Origin: Lachnospiraceae bacterium | GTDB lineage: Bacteria > Bacillota > Clostridia > Lachnospirales > Lachnospiraceae | DNA: 64,000 nucleotides | Direction: 5' to 3' | Assembly (NCBI GenBank): GCA_910573755.1 | Contig: CAJTBO010000003.1 | Coordinates: 237,208-301,207, forward strand | In this document: positions 43,964 through 53,343 of the stretch, piece after piece | How the letters are laid out: every line of letters starts with the position of its first letter | Position numbering within the stretch: the first letter of the stretch is position 1 | The notes under the pieces: generated by a model | Seen by the model: only the letters and a program-made list of their open reading frames with translations | Database searches by the model: none | What the model was told of the DNA's origin: nothing | Made by a program: the position numbers and the translations under genes

Positions 43964-45718
43964 TCATTTGGTTATTTTTTCAATAACGCAGGAATGTTTT
44001 TTGGTTTTTACATTATAAGCTACACCTACCAAAAGGATATCTCCCTTATAGCTGGAAAGAGCTGCCGGATAATTTTTTTCTTTCATTTGCTGAAGTGCCG
44101 CATTTTCCGTTTTATTCCATTTCAGCTCAACAATGATAGGCGGATGGTTTGTTTCACGTCTGGGCCAGAATATGATATCCGCATATCCTTTTCCGGCGGG
44201 TAATTCCTCCATCCTTGTATAATGATCTATACTGCTTAGGTAAGCTGTTTTGATTATGCTTCGAAGTGCCTGTTCATTATTATAGAAATCAATTGCTGTT
44301 TCTTCATTATGAATATCGCCAATGATTTCCGCAGCTCTTTCTCCGTCTGCAGACCATGTGGCAGAAAGCAGGGCATCAGATCTTATCACAGCTTTCATCA
44401 GTTCTTTTCGGTTTCCATTTCTGATTGCTCTTATGAATTCTTCTTTTATTTCCGTATTGGGAATGCAGACGGTTTGATTTTTTTCATCATATGCAAGGTA
44501 ACCCAGATGGATCAGTAATGTAAGAACATCATCCCGGCTTTTCATGGAAGTCATATCGTTTTGAAAGGAACCAGTATCTACCTTACAAGTGTTTTCTCCC
44601 AGCATATTGATGATCGTATCTTTTAATCCGTCAAAATTCATGTCGATGTAATCCCGCAACGCTTCATAAGTTTCTGTCTTAGTCCAGTAATTACTGTACT
44701 TATTCCTTAAAATAGATTCCATCACGGATTTGGGATTATAAATATGAACATCTCCGACACAATATCCGTCATACCATTTTTTCATCGCTTGAAAATCCAT
44801 ATGATATTTTTTACATAATGTGCACACTTCTTCTTCTGTGAAACCGATATAAGTCTGCAATGGTCTGGGTTCCACCATGCTGTATTCATAAAAATCACTG
44901 ACTGCTGATTCGTGACCATATTTCTTGATAGGCAGGATGCCTGTCATATAAACCCCTGCGAACAGACGATCTGTCAGACTGCTCTTAAAAAGAGAGCGAA
45001 GCAACATTATATATCGATCCAAAAGCGCATCCTGTCCCTTGCACTCCCGAAACAAGGCATCCCATTCGTCTATGATCAAAATCATCTTGTTTTCTGTAAA
45101 CTCATTGATCCTCCTTAAAGCATCAATCAAGTTATGCTGACCGGAAGCGACCGGATAACTTTCCGCAAGGTCTTCAATGATTGCTGCTTCCATGCGATCC
45201 ACCAATTGTTGATTTTGCTGCATAGTAGAAAGAAACAATGTAATATCCAGATATAAAACGTCATATCTGTTTAAATGATTTCTGAAAGAGATATCTTTTG
45301 CAATGGCAAGATCTTCAAATAATTCCAGTGAATCACAACTTCTGCTGTAATAGGCACACAGCATTTTTGTTGCAAAAGATTTGCCAAATCTACGCGGTCT
45401 GCTGACACAGATCAGTTTTTGCGGGGTATTCAGACATGCATTCACAAAACTGATTAATTTTGATTTGTCAACATATTCACTGTTTCTGATGGATGCAAAA
45501 CCTTCGTTTCCGATATTGATATATTTTCCGGAAATTCTGTTGGGATAGCCCATATTCTGATTTTGTTTTCTTGGGTGGTAAACAAAATCGTCTGGAATCA
45601 TCCACCTGCTGTTCTCCATCTTTGCGCCGGGAATCAGACCTTTCGCACATAACAGATTGACTTGCCTTTTTGAGATATTCCATTTTTTTGCGGCCTGAAG
45701 CGATGTGATATTTCCCAT
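43964..45718 (-). CDS. HTH-AAA ATPase with a C-terminal PD-(D/E)XK-like nuclease domain
   Basis: A 584-residue protein. Residues 4-45 form a helix-turn-helix of the excisionase/MerR kind (TSLQAAKKWNISKRQVNLL...GLIPGAKMENSRWMIP). The AAA-ATPase-like domain follows with an unusual Walker A RRFGKS (110-114 region) and Walker B MILIIDEWDALF. The C-terminal part has GYADIIFWPRR and PPIIVELKW, the D...ExK pattern of the associated nuclease domain. The ATPase-nuclease pair is a common uncharacterised protein of anaerobes; the DNA-binding N terminus is less usual. The start is put at 45718 after GGAAGGAGATCTGTTT; the longer reading from 45814 lacks a site. It is not in an operon. Possible role in defence or in mobile-element control, not shown. 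Confidence 0.82.
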   Translation of the reverse strand: MGNITSLQAAKKWNISKRQVNLLCAKGLIPGAKMENSRWMIPDDFVYHPRKQNQNMGYPNRISGKYINIGNEGFASIRNSEYVDKSKLISFVNACLNTPQKLICVSRPRRFGKSFATKMLCAYYSRSCDSLELFEDLAIAKDISFRNHLNRYDVLYLDITLFLSTMQQNQQLVDRMEAAIIEDLAESYPVASGQHNLIDALRRINEFTENKMILIIDEWDALFRECKGQDALLDRYIMLLRSLFKSSLTDRLFAGVYMTGILPIKKYGHESAVSDFYEYSMVEPRPLQTYIGFTEEEVCTLCKKYHMDFQAMKKWYDGYCVGDVHIYNPKSVMESILRNKYSNYWTKTETYEALRDYIDMNFDGLKDTIINMLGENTCKVDTGSFQNDMTSMKSRDDVLTLLIHLGYLAYDEKNQTVCIPNTEIKEEFIRAIRNGNRKELMKAVIRSDALLSATWSADGERAAEIIGDIHNEETAIDFYNNEQALRSIIKTAYLSSIDHYTRMEELPAGKGYADIIFWPRRETNHPPIIVELKWNKTENAALQQMKEKNYPAALSSYKGDILLVGVAYNVKTKKHSCVIEKITK

Positions 45719-45826
45719 AAACAGATCTCCTTCCGATTTGAATATATCTATTATAGAACAAAAGTGGGAAGTGCGCAATTCCCACTTCCCACAAAATACC
45801 CGGATATATTTCATATCATAAATGTT

Positions 45827-46690
45827 TTAATCATTCGGCCGTTGATAAAACCGTCCGGTAAGCTGCTGTGTATTCATTGTATTAATAAAAGCGTTAGGAT
45901 CGATCTGCCGGATCTTTTTGGTGATCGTCTTGATTTCATCCCTTCCCACAACGGAGTAGAGCATATTGCATTCCTGCTTTCTGTAGCATCCGATTCCCTT
46001 AAAAAGCGTAGCATCATGGTTTGTATTTTTCCGGATCTGCTCATAGATTTCATCCGGCTTGGAGGTGATAATGAGCAGCGTCTGTTTCTGGTAACGTTTG
46101 TACAAAGAATGCAGGACCTGAGTGGATGTAAACTGGAAAATAATAGAATACAGCGCTTCGTTCCATCCAAACAGATAACCTGCGATCAGGAGGATAATAC
46201 AGTTTCCGGCAAAAATGTAGTTCCAGGTTTCAATGCCGTATTTTTCGGAAAAAAAGATGGCGATAAAATCGGTGCCGCCGCTGGTGGCGTGGGCATACAA
46301 ACAGAGTGAAATAGCGCAGGCATTTAAGATGCCGCCGAATACGCAGACGAGCAAAGTGTCGTTTGTCATCTGAAACCCTGATAAAATATCCGTAAAGATA
46401 CCTGTAAGGACGATCATAAGACAGGAATATCCGGTAAATTTCCTGCCGATATGTTTAAAGCTGATAAAAACGGGGATGGCGTTTAAGGAAAAGTTGATCA
46501 GGGAATAAGAAAGATCAAGATTCCAGAAATGTTGTGCTATCTGCTGGATCAACAGTGTCAGTCCGCTGAAGCCGCCGGGCAGAAGATCTCCTGCCCGTAC
46601 AAAGCTTTTGATGTTCATAGCCATTAAAAAGGCGGCGGCAATGATCAGCGCCGTTCTTTTTACATCATCTAAAACAGTATTCTTTTTCAT
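45827..46690 (-). CDS. YitT-family membrane protein
   Basis: A 287-residue protein with five or six N-terminal helices (PGGFSGLTLLIQQI is the family motif near residue 38) and the YitT signature YAHATSGGTDFIAIFFSEKYG (divided: GGTDFIA). The C-terminal soluble DUF2179 domain has GIGCYRKQECNMLYSVVGRDEI. The function is unknown; the family is widespread in Firmicutes. AAAGAAAA lies upstream but no strong ribosome site. Confidence 0.88.
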   Translation of the reverse strand: MKKNTVLDDVKRTALIIAAAFLMAMNIKSFVRAGDLLPGGFSGLTLLIQQIAQHFWNLDLSYSLINFSLNAIPVFISFKHIGRKFTGYSCLMIVLTGIFTDILSGFQMTNDTLLVCVFGGILNACAISLCLYAHATSGGTDFIAIFFSEKYGIETWNYIFAGNCIILLIAGYLFGWNEALYSIIFQFTSTQVLHSLYKRYQKQTLLIITSKPDEIYEQIRKNTNHDATLFKGIGCYRKQECNMLYSVVGRDEIKTITKKIRQIDPNAFINTMNTQQLTGRFYQRPND

Positions 46691-46711
46691 AATAACTTAT
46701 GCCTTTCCGCA

Positions 46712-46760
46712 GCCTGCCGGGTTTTTGTTTCCGTGCCGGGCGGACATTCCCGGCAGGCTT
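46712..46760. terminator. Hairpin between the RhaM-like and YitT genes
   Basis: Perfect 11-bp stem AGCCTGCCGGG / CCCGGCAGGCT with a 27-base loop, followed by TTTTT in the plus direction. Both neighbouring genes are on the minus strand, so the T-run is on the wrong side for them; it may be a transcript stabiliser or processing stem. Confidence 0.5.
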
Positions 46761-46787
46761 TTTGTCAATTAAAATAATTAGTCTGTA

Positions 46788-47441
46788 TTATCTGCCTGCA
46801 TGCCATGCCAGACGCATACTGGCGGGATGACAGGTTTCCGTAAGCCAGTCCACATCATTCGTGATCCAGTCCATGATCTCAAGCTGTCTGCTCTCCCAGG
46901 CGACGGTTTCCATATGTGCCTCGGGTGTCTCTTCAACTTCCATGGAAGTATCGATTTCGTCATAACCGAAGATATATCCGCCTGCACTCCAGATGCTGAA
47001 ATTGCTGTCCGGGCCGGGGTCGGGAACAGTGCCCCTTTTTTCGATCAGTGCATCGTGCCGGGCTTTGTACTCTTCTTCGCAGCCGGGTTTCAATTTTGTC
47101 ATAAACATTCTGTGACGGATCAATTCCTTATTTTCCCTCACTATGCCGAAATTATGATACATAAGGCGCATATTTTGTCCGGGAGTCGAGATCCAGGTAA
47201 CAATATGTTCCATCTGTGTGATCAACGGGGAGATCTGTTCCTGTGCTGCTGTATACAGATCCTTTTTCTCTTCTGTCTCACAATACCCGAAGATCAGTGA
47301 CCGGCAGTTCCAGATACTGAAATTCCGGATGTTGTTTTCATCCAGAAATACGACAAGTTCCTGCCAGATCTCACCGAGTTTTTTGCGGTAAAGGTTCATC
47401 TGTCCTTTTTTTACTTCCATAGCAAAGCTGTAGCGTTCCAT
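46788..47441 (-). CDS. Tandem RhaM-like (rhamnose mutarotase) protein
   Basis: A 217-residue protein with two copies of a RhaM-like alpha/beta domain. Copy 1 (1-100) has MEVKKGQMNLYRKKLGEIWQELV and NIRNFSIWN; copy 2 (105-200) has MTKLKPGCEEEYKARHDALI and NFSIWSAGGYIFGYDE. The catalytic His of RhaM (E. coli His22 in YxxxHxxxW) is retained in copy 2 as RHD but is Lys-like in copy 1 (RKKL). One active and one structural domain in one chain is unusual, as RhaM is normally a dimer of about 104 residues. GGAGGAATTTCT lies before the ATG at 47441. It may rotate anomers of rhamnose or fucose. Confidence 0.75.
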   Translation of the reverse strand: MERYSFAMEVKKGQMNLYRKKLGEIWQELVVFLDENNIRNFSIWNCRSLIFGYCETEEKKDLYTAAQEQISPLITQMEHIVTWISTPGQNMRLMYHNFGIVRENKELIRHRMFMTKLKPGCEEEYKARHDALIEKRGTVPDPGPDSNFSIWSAGGYIFGYDEIDTSMEVEETPEAHMETVAWESRQLEIMDWITNDVDWLTETCHPASMRLAWHAGR

Positions 47442-47697
47442 AGAAATTCCTCCGATAGTGTTTTGTGGTCTTGTCTATTGTAACACAAAAAATTTCCGAT
47501 ATCTTAAATATTTATAAAATAATGAAAGATTTTTTGCAGTGAGGTTTTGCTGCGGGATGGCGGGAATATTCTGGAAGGCGATCCATAAAACTTTCCCGGG
47601 CTCTGTCTTGTAGTTAAGTATATTTTTTGGTAAGATGAGAGTCAGACAGGCGGTTGACGCAGGCCGCCGCTGCAAAGACAGAGAAAATGGCAGAGGA

Positions 47698-48387
47698 ATG
47701 AACAATTTGAGATCAGATATTAATATTATTTATGAAGATAAAGATATCCTTGTCTGCAGAAAACCGGCAGGGCTGCCGACGCAGAGCGCCAGAGTATCCG
47801 TGCCGGATCTTGTCAGTGAACTGAAAAGTTATCTGGCAGAGAAAAACGAAAATTATCTGGCAGTGGTACACAGGCTTGACCAGCCCGTGGAAGGCCTGTT
47901 GGTTTTTGCGAAAAATAAAAAGGCGGCAAAAAATTTAAGCGAGCAGCTAAAACAGGGGGAGTTTGGAAAAGTTTATTATGCGGTGGCGTTCAATCAGCCA
48001 TGTGTGCAGGAGGGGATGCTGGAAGATTATATGGTAAAAGACGGCTCCCGCGCAAAGATCGTTACGGCGGATACGCCGGGAGCCAAAAAGGCAGTGCTTC
48101 ACTATAAACTGATTGCTGTAAATAAGGGCAGGGTGCTTTATGAAGTCCGGCTGGAAACGGGAAGGTTCCACCAGATCCGGGCGCAGATGGCACATGCGGG
48201 AATGCCGATTCTGGGAGATAAAAAATATGCGGACCCTGCGATTGCCATTTATTCGGAGGCGCATGGCATTAAAAACGTAGCCCTCTGCGCTTTTAAGCTG
48301 AAGCTGGTGCATCCGGGGACCGGTGAGGAAATGTTATTTGTGAGTAAACCTGCGGGAGAAATATTTAAAGATTTTAAAAAGGAGTAG
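47698..48387 (+). CDS. RluA-family pseudouridine synthase
   Basis: A 229-residue enzyme that converts uridine to pseudouridine in rRNA or tRNA. It has the catalytic HRLDQPVEGLLVFA (aspartate in HRLD, about residue 62), the start motif IIYEDKDILVCRKPAGLPTQ and VRLETGRFHQIRAQMAHAGMPILGD. The start at 47698 is preferred because AGAGGA precedes it, though very close; the longer reading starts at 47635. No S4 RNA-binding domain is present. It ends 6 bases before the next gene. Confidence 0.92.
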   Translation: MNNLRSDINIIYEDKDILVCRKPAGLPTQSARVSVPDLVSELKSYLAEKNENYLAVVHRLDQPVEGLLVFAKNKKAAKNLSEQLKQGEFGKVYYAVAFNQPCVQEGMLEDYMVKDGSRAKIVTADTPGAKKAVLHYKLIAVNKGRVLYEVRLETGRFHQIRAQMAHAGMPILGDKKYADPAIAIYSEAHGIKNVALCAFKLKLVHPGTGEEMLFVSKPAGEIFKDFKKE

Positions 48388-48393
48388 GAACAG

Positions 48394-50151
48394 ATGAGGA
48401 CGGAACCGGCTGAAGAGAAAGAGTGCATGGCAAAAGAGAAAAAACGGCTGAGTGTGAAAGACGGCATGCGGCTTATCTGCAGCGCGGGCGTCTGCATTTT
48501 TCTTTTTTTTCTTGTCTGCATCTATTCTTTTTATGCCCCGGAGGGTTATATTCAGATCGCGACAAATAAATATCTGTTTTTCAGAAAGCTTTGTCTGATC
48601 ACGGCAGGAGTCATGACGCCGTTTGCCGTATTATATTACATATTGCCGTCAGGTAAGAAGCAAGGGCAGAGCGTACCGGAAAAGATTTCAGTGACGGATC
48701 TGTTCATGTTTCTTTATCTGTGTCTCAATATTGTTTCTTACTATTTTACGCAATACCGGGAAGAGGCGCTGTGGGGAACGGACGGCTGGTATATGGGATT
48801 TGCCATGCAGCTTTTCTTTATAGGGATTTATTTTTTTATCTCCCGGTTTTATGACGGAAGGATAAATGTACTTCCTCTTTTAATGACGGCATCTTTTCTG
48901 GTTTTTCTGTGGGGAATCTTAAACCGGTTTTCCATCTATCCGATCGATATGCACTTTGACAGCGAGCAGTTTATCTCCAGTATGGGAAATATCAACTGGT
49001 TCTGCGGATTCTGGTCTGTATTTTTTGTGACAGGGGTAGTATTGTATGTGATCGCTTCAAAGCAGTGGATACGTATTTTATCCGGTATTTACAGTATACT
49101 TGCTCTGGGGCTTGCGGCGGTGGAGGGGAGCGATTCCGCGTTTCTCTCTATGGGAGCTGTCTTTTTCTTTCTCTTTCTCCTGTCTTTTCAAAAAACAGTT
49201 TATATGAAAAGACTGCTGGAGCTGGGAATTTTTTATTGTGCGGCATGTCAGGTGATGCGGGTTATCGTCAAGCTGGACCGGAAGAGCCTCAGTATGGACA
49301 CTTCCACGATGTGGCTGATGCTGGGGAACCTGACGCTTGTGGTACTTATTGTGCTGTGCATTCTGCGGATCTTTCTGGAGAAAAAGGATAGGGAGTATAA
49401 AAAATATATTGAATTAGATAAAATGAAGGAAGCAACAGAAAGAGCATCAAAGGAGAGATCAAAAGAAATATCGAAAGAAACGGAACGATTGGAAATAAAT
49501 TCTGCAAAAACATCAAAGGAAACAATATCCACAGAAAAGGAACTGATCCGGGAATGGAAATGGCTGAAATATGCAGCCATAGGAGTTACGGCAGGAGGGC
49601 TTACTGTTTTTCTGATACTCCTTATCATCAATACAAGGGCGCCGGGGAGTCTGGGCGCTTTATCAAAGCATTCCATATTTTTATTTGACGGACACTGGGG
49701 AAGCGCCCGTGGTGCTACATGGCGGGACGGACTTGCGATCTATCAGTCTTTTTCCTGGCGGGAGAGGCTTTTCGGTGTTGGGCAGGACTGTTTTGCCATT
49801 TACGGCTACAGTATACCTGAACTGTCGGCGAGACTGACGGAGGAGTGGCCGGGTTCAAGGCTGACGAACGCCCACAATGAATGTATTACACATCTGATAA
49901 ATGTGGGTATTTTCGGAATGCTTGCCTTTATCGGTATTTTCTGGAGCAGCTTTCAGAGGCTTTTGGAGAAGGCGAAAAGGGAGCCGTTGTGTTATGTGTT
50001 TGCGGCAAGCCTGCTGTCCTATTTTGTGCACAACCAGTTCAGCTTTGCGCAGGTGCTGAACGTGCCGTATATTTATATGATGCTGGGGCTGGGGGAGAGC
50101 CTGATGAGAAGGGATCATGTGACGGGTCAAAATGGAGATGAAAGAGATTAA
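48394..50151 (+). CDS. O-antigen ligase/polymerase-like membrane protein
   Basis: A 585-residue membrane protein with about 10 to 12 helices. The Wzy_C/O-antigen-ligase part is near 430-545: HWGSARGATWRDGLAIYQSFSWRERLFGVG, then NAHNECITHLINVG. A lysine/glutamate-rich cytoplasmic insert (about 335-385, ERASKERSKEISKE) breaks the helices and is unusual. The family transfers or joins glycans at the outside of the membrane. AAGGAGTAGGAACAG precedes the ATG. It follows the pseudouridine synthase by 6 bases, functionally unrelated. Confidence 0.78.
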   Translation: MRTEPAEEKECMAKEKKRLSVKDGMRLICSAGVCIFLFFLVCIYSFYAPEGYIQIATNKYLFFRKLCLITAGVMTPFAVLYYILPSGKKQGQSVPEKISVTDLFMFLYLCLNIVSYYFTQYREEALWGTDGWYMGFAMQLFFIGIYFFISRFYDGRINVLPLLMTASFLVFLWGILNRFSIYPIDMHFDSEQFISSMGNINWFCGFWSVFFVTGVVLYVIASKQWIRILSGIYSILALGLAAVEGSDSAFLSMGAVFFFLFLLSFQKTVYMKRLLELGIFYCAACQVMRVIVKLDRKSLSMDTSTMWLMLGNLTLVVLIVLCILRIFLEKKDREYKKYIELDKMKEATERASKERSKEISKETERLEINSAKTSKETISTEKELIREWKWLKYAAIGVTAGGLTVFLILLIINTRAPGSLGALSKHSIFLFDGHWGSARGATWRDGLAIYQSFSWRERLFGVGQDCFAIYGYSIPELSARLTEEWPGSRLTNAHNECITHLINVGIFGMLAFIGIFWSSFQRLLEKAKREPLCYVFAASLLSYFVHNQFSFAQVLNVPYIYMMLGLGESLMRRDHVTGQNGDERD

Positions 50152-50413
50152 AACAGAAAGAAATTAGAACGGAAAGATCGGACGAAACAGGCCTGCCGAT
50201 TTTCCTGTTTCGATATCCGGTTATTGCGGGTACATAATATATGGATTTTCAGGGAATCCGTTTGCACTTTTTTCACAGGATAGCTTTTTTTATACTGCCG
50301 GATCGATAAATCGTAAGAAAGTACACAAAAATTGTAAAAAGAGAGAAGATTTATTTTTTGGTTGTGCTTACAATGAATTTATCTATTAAAGTACGGTATT
50401 GGAGGTTATCAAA
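50152..50413. promoter_or_regulatory. Upstream region of the sugar-isomerase gene, with hairpin
   Basis: A 9-bp inverted repeat CGAAACAGG / CCTGTTTCG (50183-50212, loop 12) can terminate or attenuate the previous gene but lacks a T-run. Near 50361 TTGTGC, 16-base spacing, TATTAA could be a promoter. Otherwise nothing is seen. Confidence 0.4.
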
Positions 50414-51781
50414 ATGAAAGAACTGGCAATGAAAACAAAACTGATCGTGCGGCCTATCGTCGGCTGTCTTACACATTCCCATTTCTGGGAGGGACCCTGC
50501 CGCGCCGGACATAAGGAGGATATGACACAGGAGGCTGAAGCGAAGGCGGCGGATGCGGCGTTTGAGGCGGCAAAGGAGATCCTGAAGGGAGCCTCTGAAA
50601 AAATGGAACTGCTGCCTGCGATCGACGCAAGATATGATGAGAAATTTGTCGTATCAAAAGAGGTATGGGCGCAGATCGATGAGGATGCGGATAAAGTAGA
50701 CTTTTTCCTGTGCATGAACTGGAGAATTCCCAAGCTGGAGAGATACGGAAAACCGGTTGTTATCATGCAGAACGGAAATGAAGGAATCGATTTTGCAGCA
50801 TATTGCAGAAATATCGGACTGGAAGCTTATGTGGCGATGGATCTGCGGGATCTGAACGAAATTGCGCAGCTTTTATGGGTGAGAAAAGCCGTTAAAAATA
50901 CAAGGGCCTTAGTGCTCACGGCAGGCGGACAGCCTACCTTCGGCATTCAGAGCCTGATCCGCGATCCGGAGATACTGCGCCAGAAATATGGTCTGGAAGT
51001 GATCAAGCTGCCTTTCAGGGAGATTTTCTCCTATATGGATCAGATCACTGATAAGGAAGCGAAACCGATCGCCGATGAGATCATCAACGGTTCAAGAGAG
51101 ACAAAGGTAAACACAGACTGGTTTATCAATGATATCAAATACTATCTGGCGGCAAAGAAAATGATGGATGTTTATGACTGCAATGCTTTTTCGACGGCAT
51201 GCCATGAGTTATGTACTTCCGAAATCCCGCAGGAGCGCAAGTTTACTCCCTGTATGTGCCATTCCATTATGAAAGACGAGGGGATTCCGAGCGGCTGTGA
51301 GGAAGATTTAAACGCGTTAATGGCGATGTGCATTATGCAGTATCTGGCAGACAGGCCCGCGTTCATGGGAAATCCGAACCATGAGACAGACGAACTGCTG
51401 AGAATCCATCACGCGGTACCGGCACTGTGCATGAACGGCTATGGAACGAAACCCTTAAGCTACAAGCTGTGGGCGTTTACAGGACAGGGCTTTGGCGGAA
51501 AACTGCAGGTTGATTTTGCCGAAAATCATGCAAATGAAGTGACTCTGGGACGGTTTAATCCGGCAGGGGATACGATATGCGTAAAAGTAGGCGAGGTGAT
51601 CCGTTCAGAATATGACGATGTATACTGCAGCCCCTATTACTTTATCAAGATGGACGATGCAAGAACTTATATGCATAATCTCGCCGGTTTCGGGCATCAT
51701 CAGGTGCTGATATTCGGTGATTATATGAAACAGATAAAGGAATTGTCAAAAATGATGGGATTCAAAGTGCTGGAAGGTTAA
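50414..51781 (+). CDS. L-fucose/L-arabinose isomerase family protein
   Basis: A 455-residue protein of the FucI/AraA fold. It has LTAGGQPTFGIQSLIRDPE, then GYGTKPLSYKLWAFTGQGFGGKLQV near 355-380, and several acidic/His positions (ELCTSEIP, MCHSIM, NHETDEL) that may bind metal. Sugar isomerases of this group open and isomerise aldoses/ketoses. It lacks easily recognisable FucI signatures in full, so the substrate is unclear; a role in a sugar-degradation locus is supported by the neighbours. The start at 50414 follows GGAGGTTATCAAA. Confidence 0.7.
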   Translation: MKELAMKTKLIVRPIVGCLTHSHFWEGPCRAGHKEDMTQEAEAKAADAAFEAAKEILKGASEKMELLPAIDARYDEKFVVSKEVWAQIDEDADKVDFFLCMNWRIPKLERYGKPVVIMQNGNEGIDFAAYCRNIGLEAYVAMDLRDLNEIAQLLWVRKAVKNTRALVLTAGGQPTFGIQSLIRDPEILRQKYGLEVIKLPFREIFSYMDQITDKEAKPIADEIINGSRETKVNTDWFINDIKYYLAAKKMMDVYDCNAFSTACHELCTSEIPQERKFTPCMCHSIMKDEGIPSGCEEDLNALMAMCIMQYLADRPAFMGNPNHETDELLRIHHAVPALCMNGYGTKPLSYKLWAFTGQGFGGKLQVDFAENHANEVTLGRFNPAGDTICVKVGEVIRSEYDDVYCSPYYFIKMDDARTYMHNLAGFGHHQVLIFGDYMKQIKELSKMMGFKVLEG

Positions 51782-51783
51782 AG

Positions 51784-52917
51784 ATGATCTACTTAAACAA
51801 CGCAGCAACTACATATCCAAAACCGCAGTGCGTGCAGGAGGCATGCACTGCGGTTTTTCATAGGCTGCCGGAAGGACAGTTCCGGAGCAGCGGCAGCTTT
51901 GAGGCGGGAGATATTTTTTCAGCCTGCCAGAAAAGGCTGGGAAAACTTTTGGGGATAGAGGAAACGAAGAATATCCGTTTTACATCCGGTTCTACGGAAG
52001 CCCTGAATAAAATACTGTATGGGCTTGGCATTTGCGCGTCTCGGATCCTGACAACGGCAACGGAACATAACAGTGTGCTCAGACCGCTCTATAACATTCC
52101 TTCGATAAAAGGCACTCCCGGTATCGTACCCTGTAATAAAGAGGGAAAGATCTTACCGGAAGAACTGGAACAGAGGATAACTCCGGAGATAAAAGCAGTT
52201 GTGGTCAATCATTGTTCCAATGTGACGGGATGCATTCAGGATATGGAGGCGATCTCAGAGATCGTGAAAAAAAGAGGCCTGCTGCTGATCGTGGATGTTT
52301 CTCAAAGCGCCGGCTGTACTTTGGTGGAGGCGGACGGCTGGGGAGCGGATGCGATAGCCTTTACCGGCCATAAAAGCCTTTTCGGCATTCAGGGAAGCGG
52401 CGGCTATTATATCAGGAGCGGGACAGCCTTTTGTCCCATGTTTTTCGGCGGAAGCGGGAAGGACAGTAAAAGGCTTGTCTATGAAGCGGAAAATTATGAA
52501 TACGATGCAGGAACCCAAAACGGGATCGGTATTGCGGCGCTGTATGCGGCAGCGGGATATCTTCTCGAAAGAGGCATTGAAAAAATACAGCGGGAAGAAC
52601 AGGAGAAGATCCGGTATCTGTATCAGGAACTTTCCCGCATTCCTTCGGTTATTTTATATGGGAACGCCGAAGAAAATAAGGGACCGGTAGTCAGTTTTAA
52701 TATAAACGCTCTGGCGGCATCGGATACGGCTTATATTTTACAGAACAGCTATCAGATCGTTACCCGGGCGGGATTTCACTGTGCGCCGCTGATCCATGCT
52801 TATCTCGGAACGGAGAAAAGCGGAACGGTGAGAGTGGGTATTTCTGACCTGAATACATGGGAAGAGATGGAAAGTCTGGTAAAAGCGGTCAGGGAGATCG
52901 GCGGTTTTGTTTCATGA
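51784..52917 (+). CDS. Cysteine-desulfurase-like class V aminotransferase
   Basis: A 377-residue PLP enzyme. It has MIYLNNAATTYPKP at the start, RFTSGSTEALNKIL, the PLP-lysine motif FTGHKSLFGIQGSGGYY (about 196-212), and GTQNGIGIAALYAAAG near 240. This layout is that of the NifS/SufS-like cysteine desulfurase family, which gives sulfur from cysteine, or related lyases. The usual mobile active-site cysteine region is not conserved enough to confirm it (HCAPLIHAYLG contains Cys). It starts 2 bases after the isomerase gene. Confidence 0.8.
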   Translation: MIYLNNAATTYPKPQCVQEACTAVFHRLPEGQFRSSGSFEAGDIFSACQKRLGKLLGIEETKNIRFTSGSTEALNKILYGLGICASRILTTATEHNSVLRPLYNIPSIKGTPGIVPCNKEGKILPEELEQRITPEIKAVVVNHCSNVTGCIQDMEAISEIVKKRGLLLIVDVSQSAGCTLVEADGWGADAIAFTGHKSLFGIQGSGGYYIRSGTAFCPMFFGGSGKDSKRLVYEAENYEYDAGTQNGIGIAALYAAAGYLLERGIEKIQREEQEKIRYLYQELSRIPSVILYGNAEENKGPVVSFNINALAASDTAYILQNSYQIVTRAGFHCAPLIHAYLGTEKSGTVRVGISDLNTWEEMESLVKAVREIGGFVS

Positions 52918-52977
52918 TGCCGGAAATGTATATTTTAAAATGAGAGGAACCGGTTTGCGGAAGGGGGAAAGCGGCTT

Positions 52978-53301
52978 ATGAAGATCACAAAAATAACAGA
53001 ATCCAGAGAAAGATGCGCGGAGGCAGGGTGGTTTGCCTATGATTTTTTACTGAATGCCCCGATGGATAAGGAATTTATCAGGGGCCTGCGGGGAATAGGC
53101 GGTTCCTTTGTATTTCTGGAAATGCTGAAAAGTCCGTTTTTTAAGCTGGAAGCCGACCACTATATTTTAAAAGGCGTTATCGGTAATGACTTTTTCCGGA
53201 TGGCGGTACACGGGGATCATGAGAAAGAGGAAATGGAGAGAATAAAACAATATATCGGGACAGAGGAAAGGCAGGCGGCATCGTTTCAGCCGAAAGCCTG
53301 A
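52978..53301 (+). CDS. Conserved small hypothetical protein
   Basis: A 107-residue soluble protein. Segments GWFAYDFLLNAPMDKEFI and SFVFLEMLKSPFFKLEADHYILKGVIGNDFFR are strand-rich and look like a small ligand-binding or signalling fold. No motif names a function. GGGGGAAAGCGGCTT precedes ATG 52978. It lies between the desulfurase-like gene and the AraC regulator in the same direction. Confidence 0.6.
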   Translation: MKITKITESRERCAEAGWFAYDFLLNAPMDKEFIRGLRGIGGSFVFLEMLKSPFFKLEADHYILKGVIGNDFFRMAVHGDHEKEEMERIKQYIGTEERQAASFQPKA

Positions 53302-53343
53302 CTGCGGCGTAAAAGCCGAAATTCTGTAAAACGGGGTGCGAAT

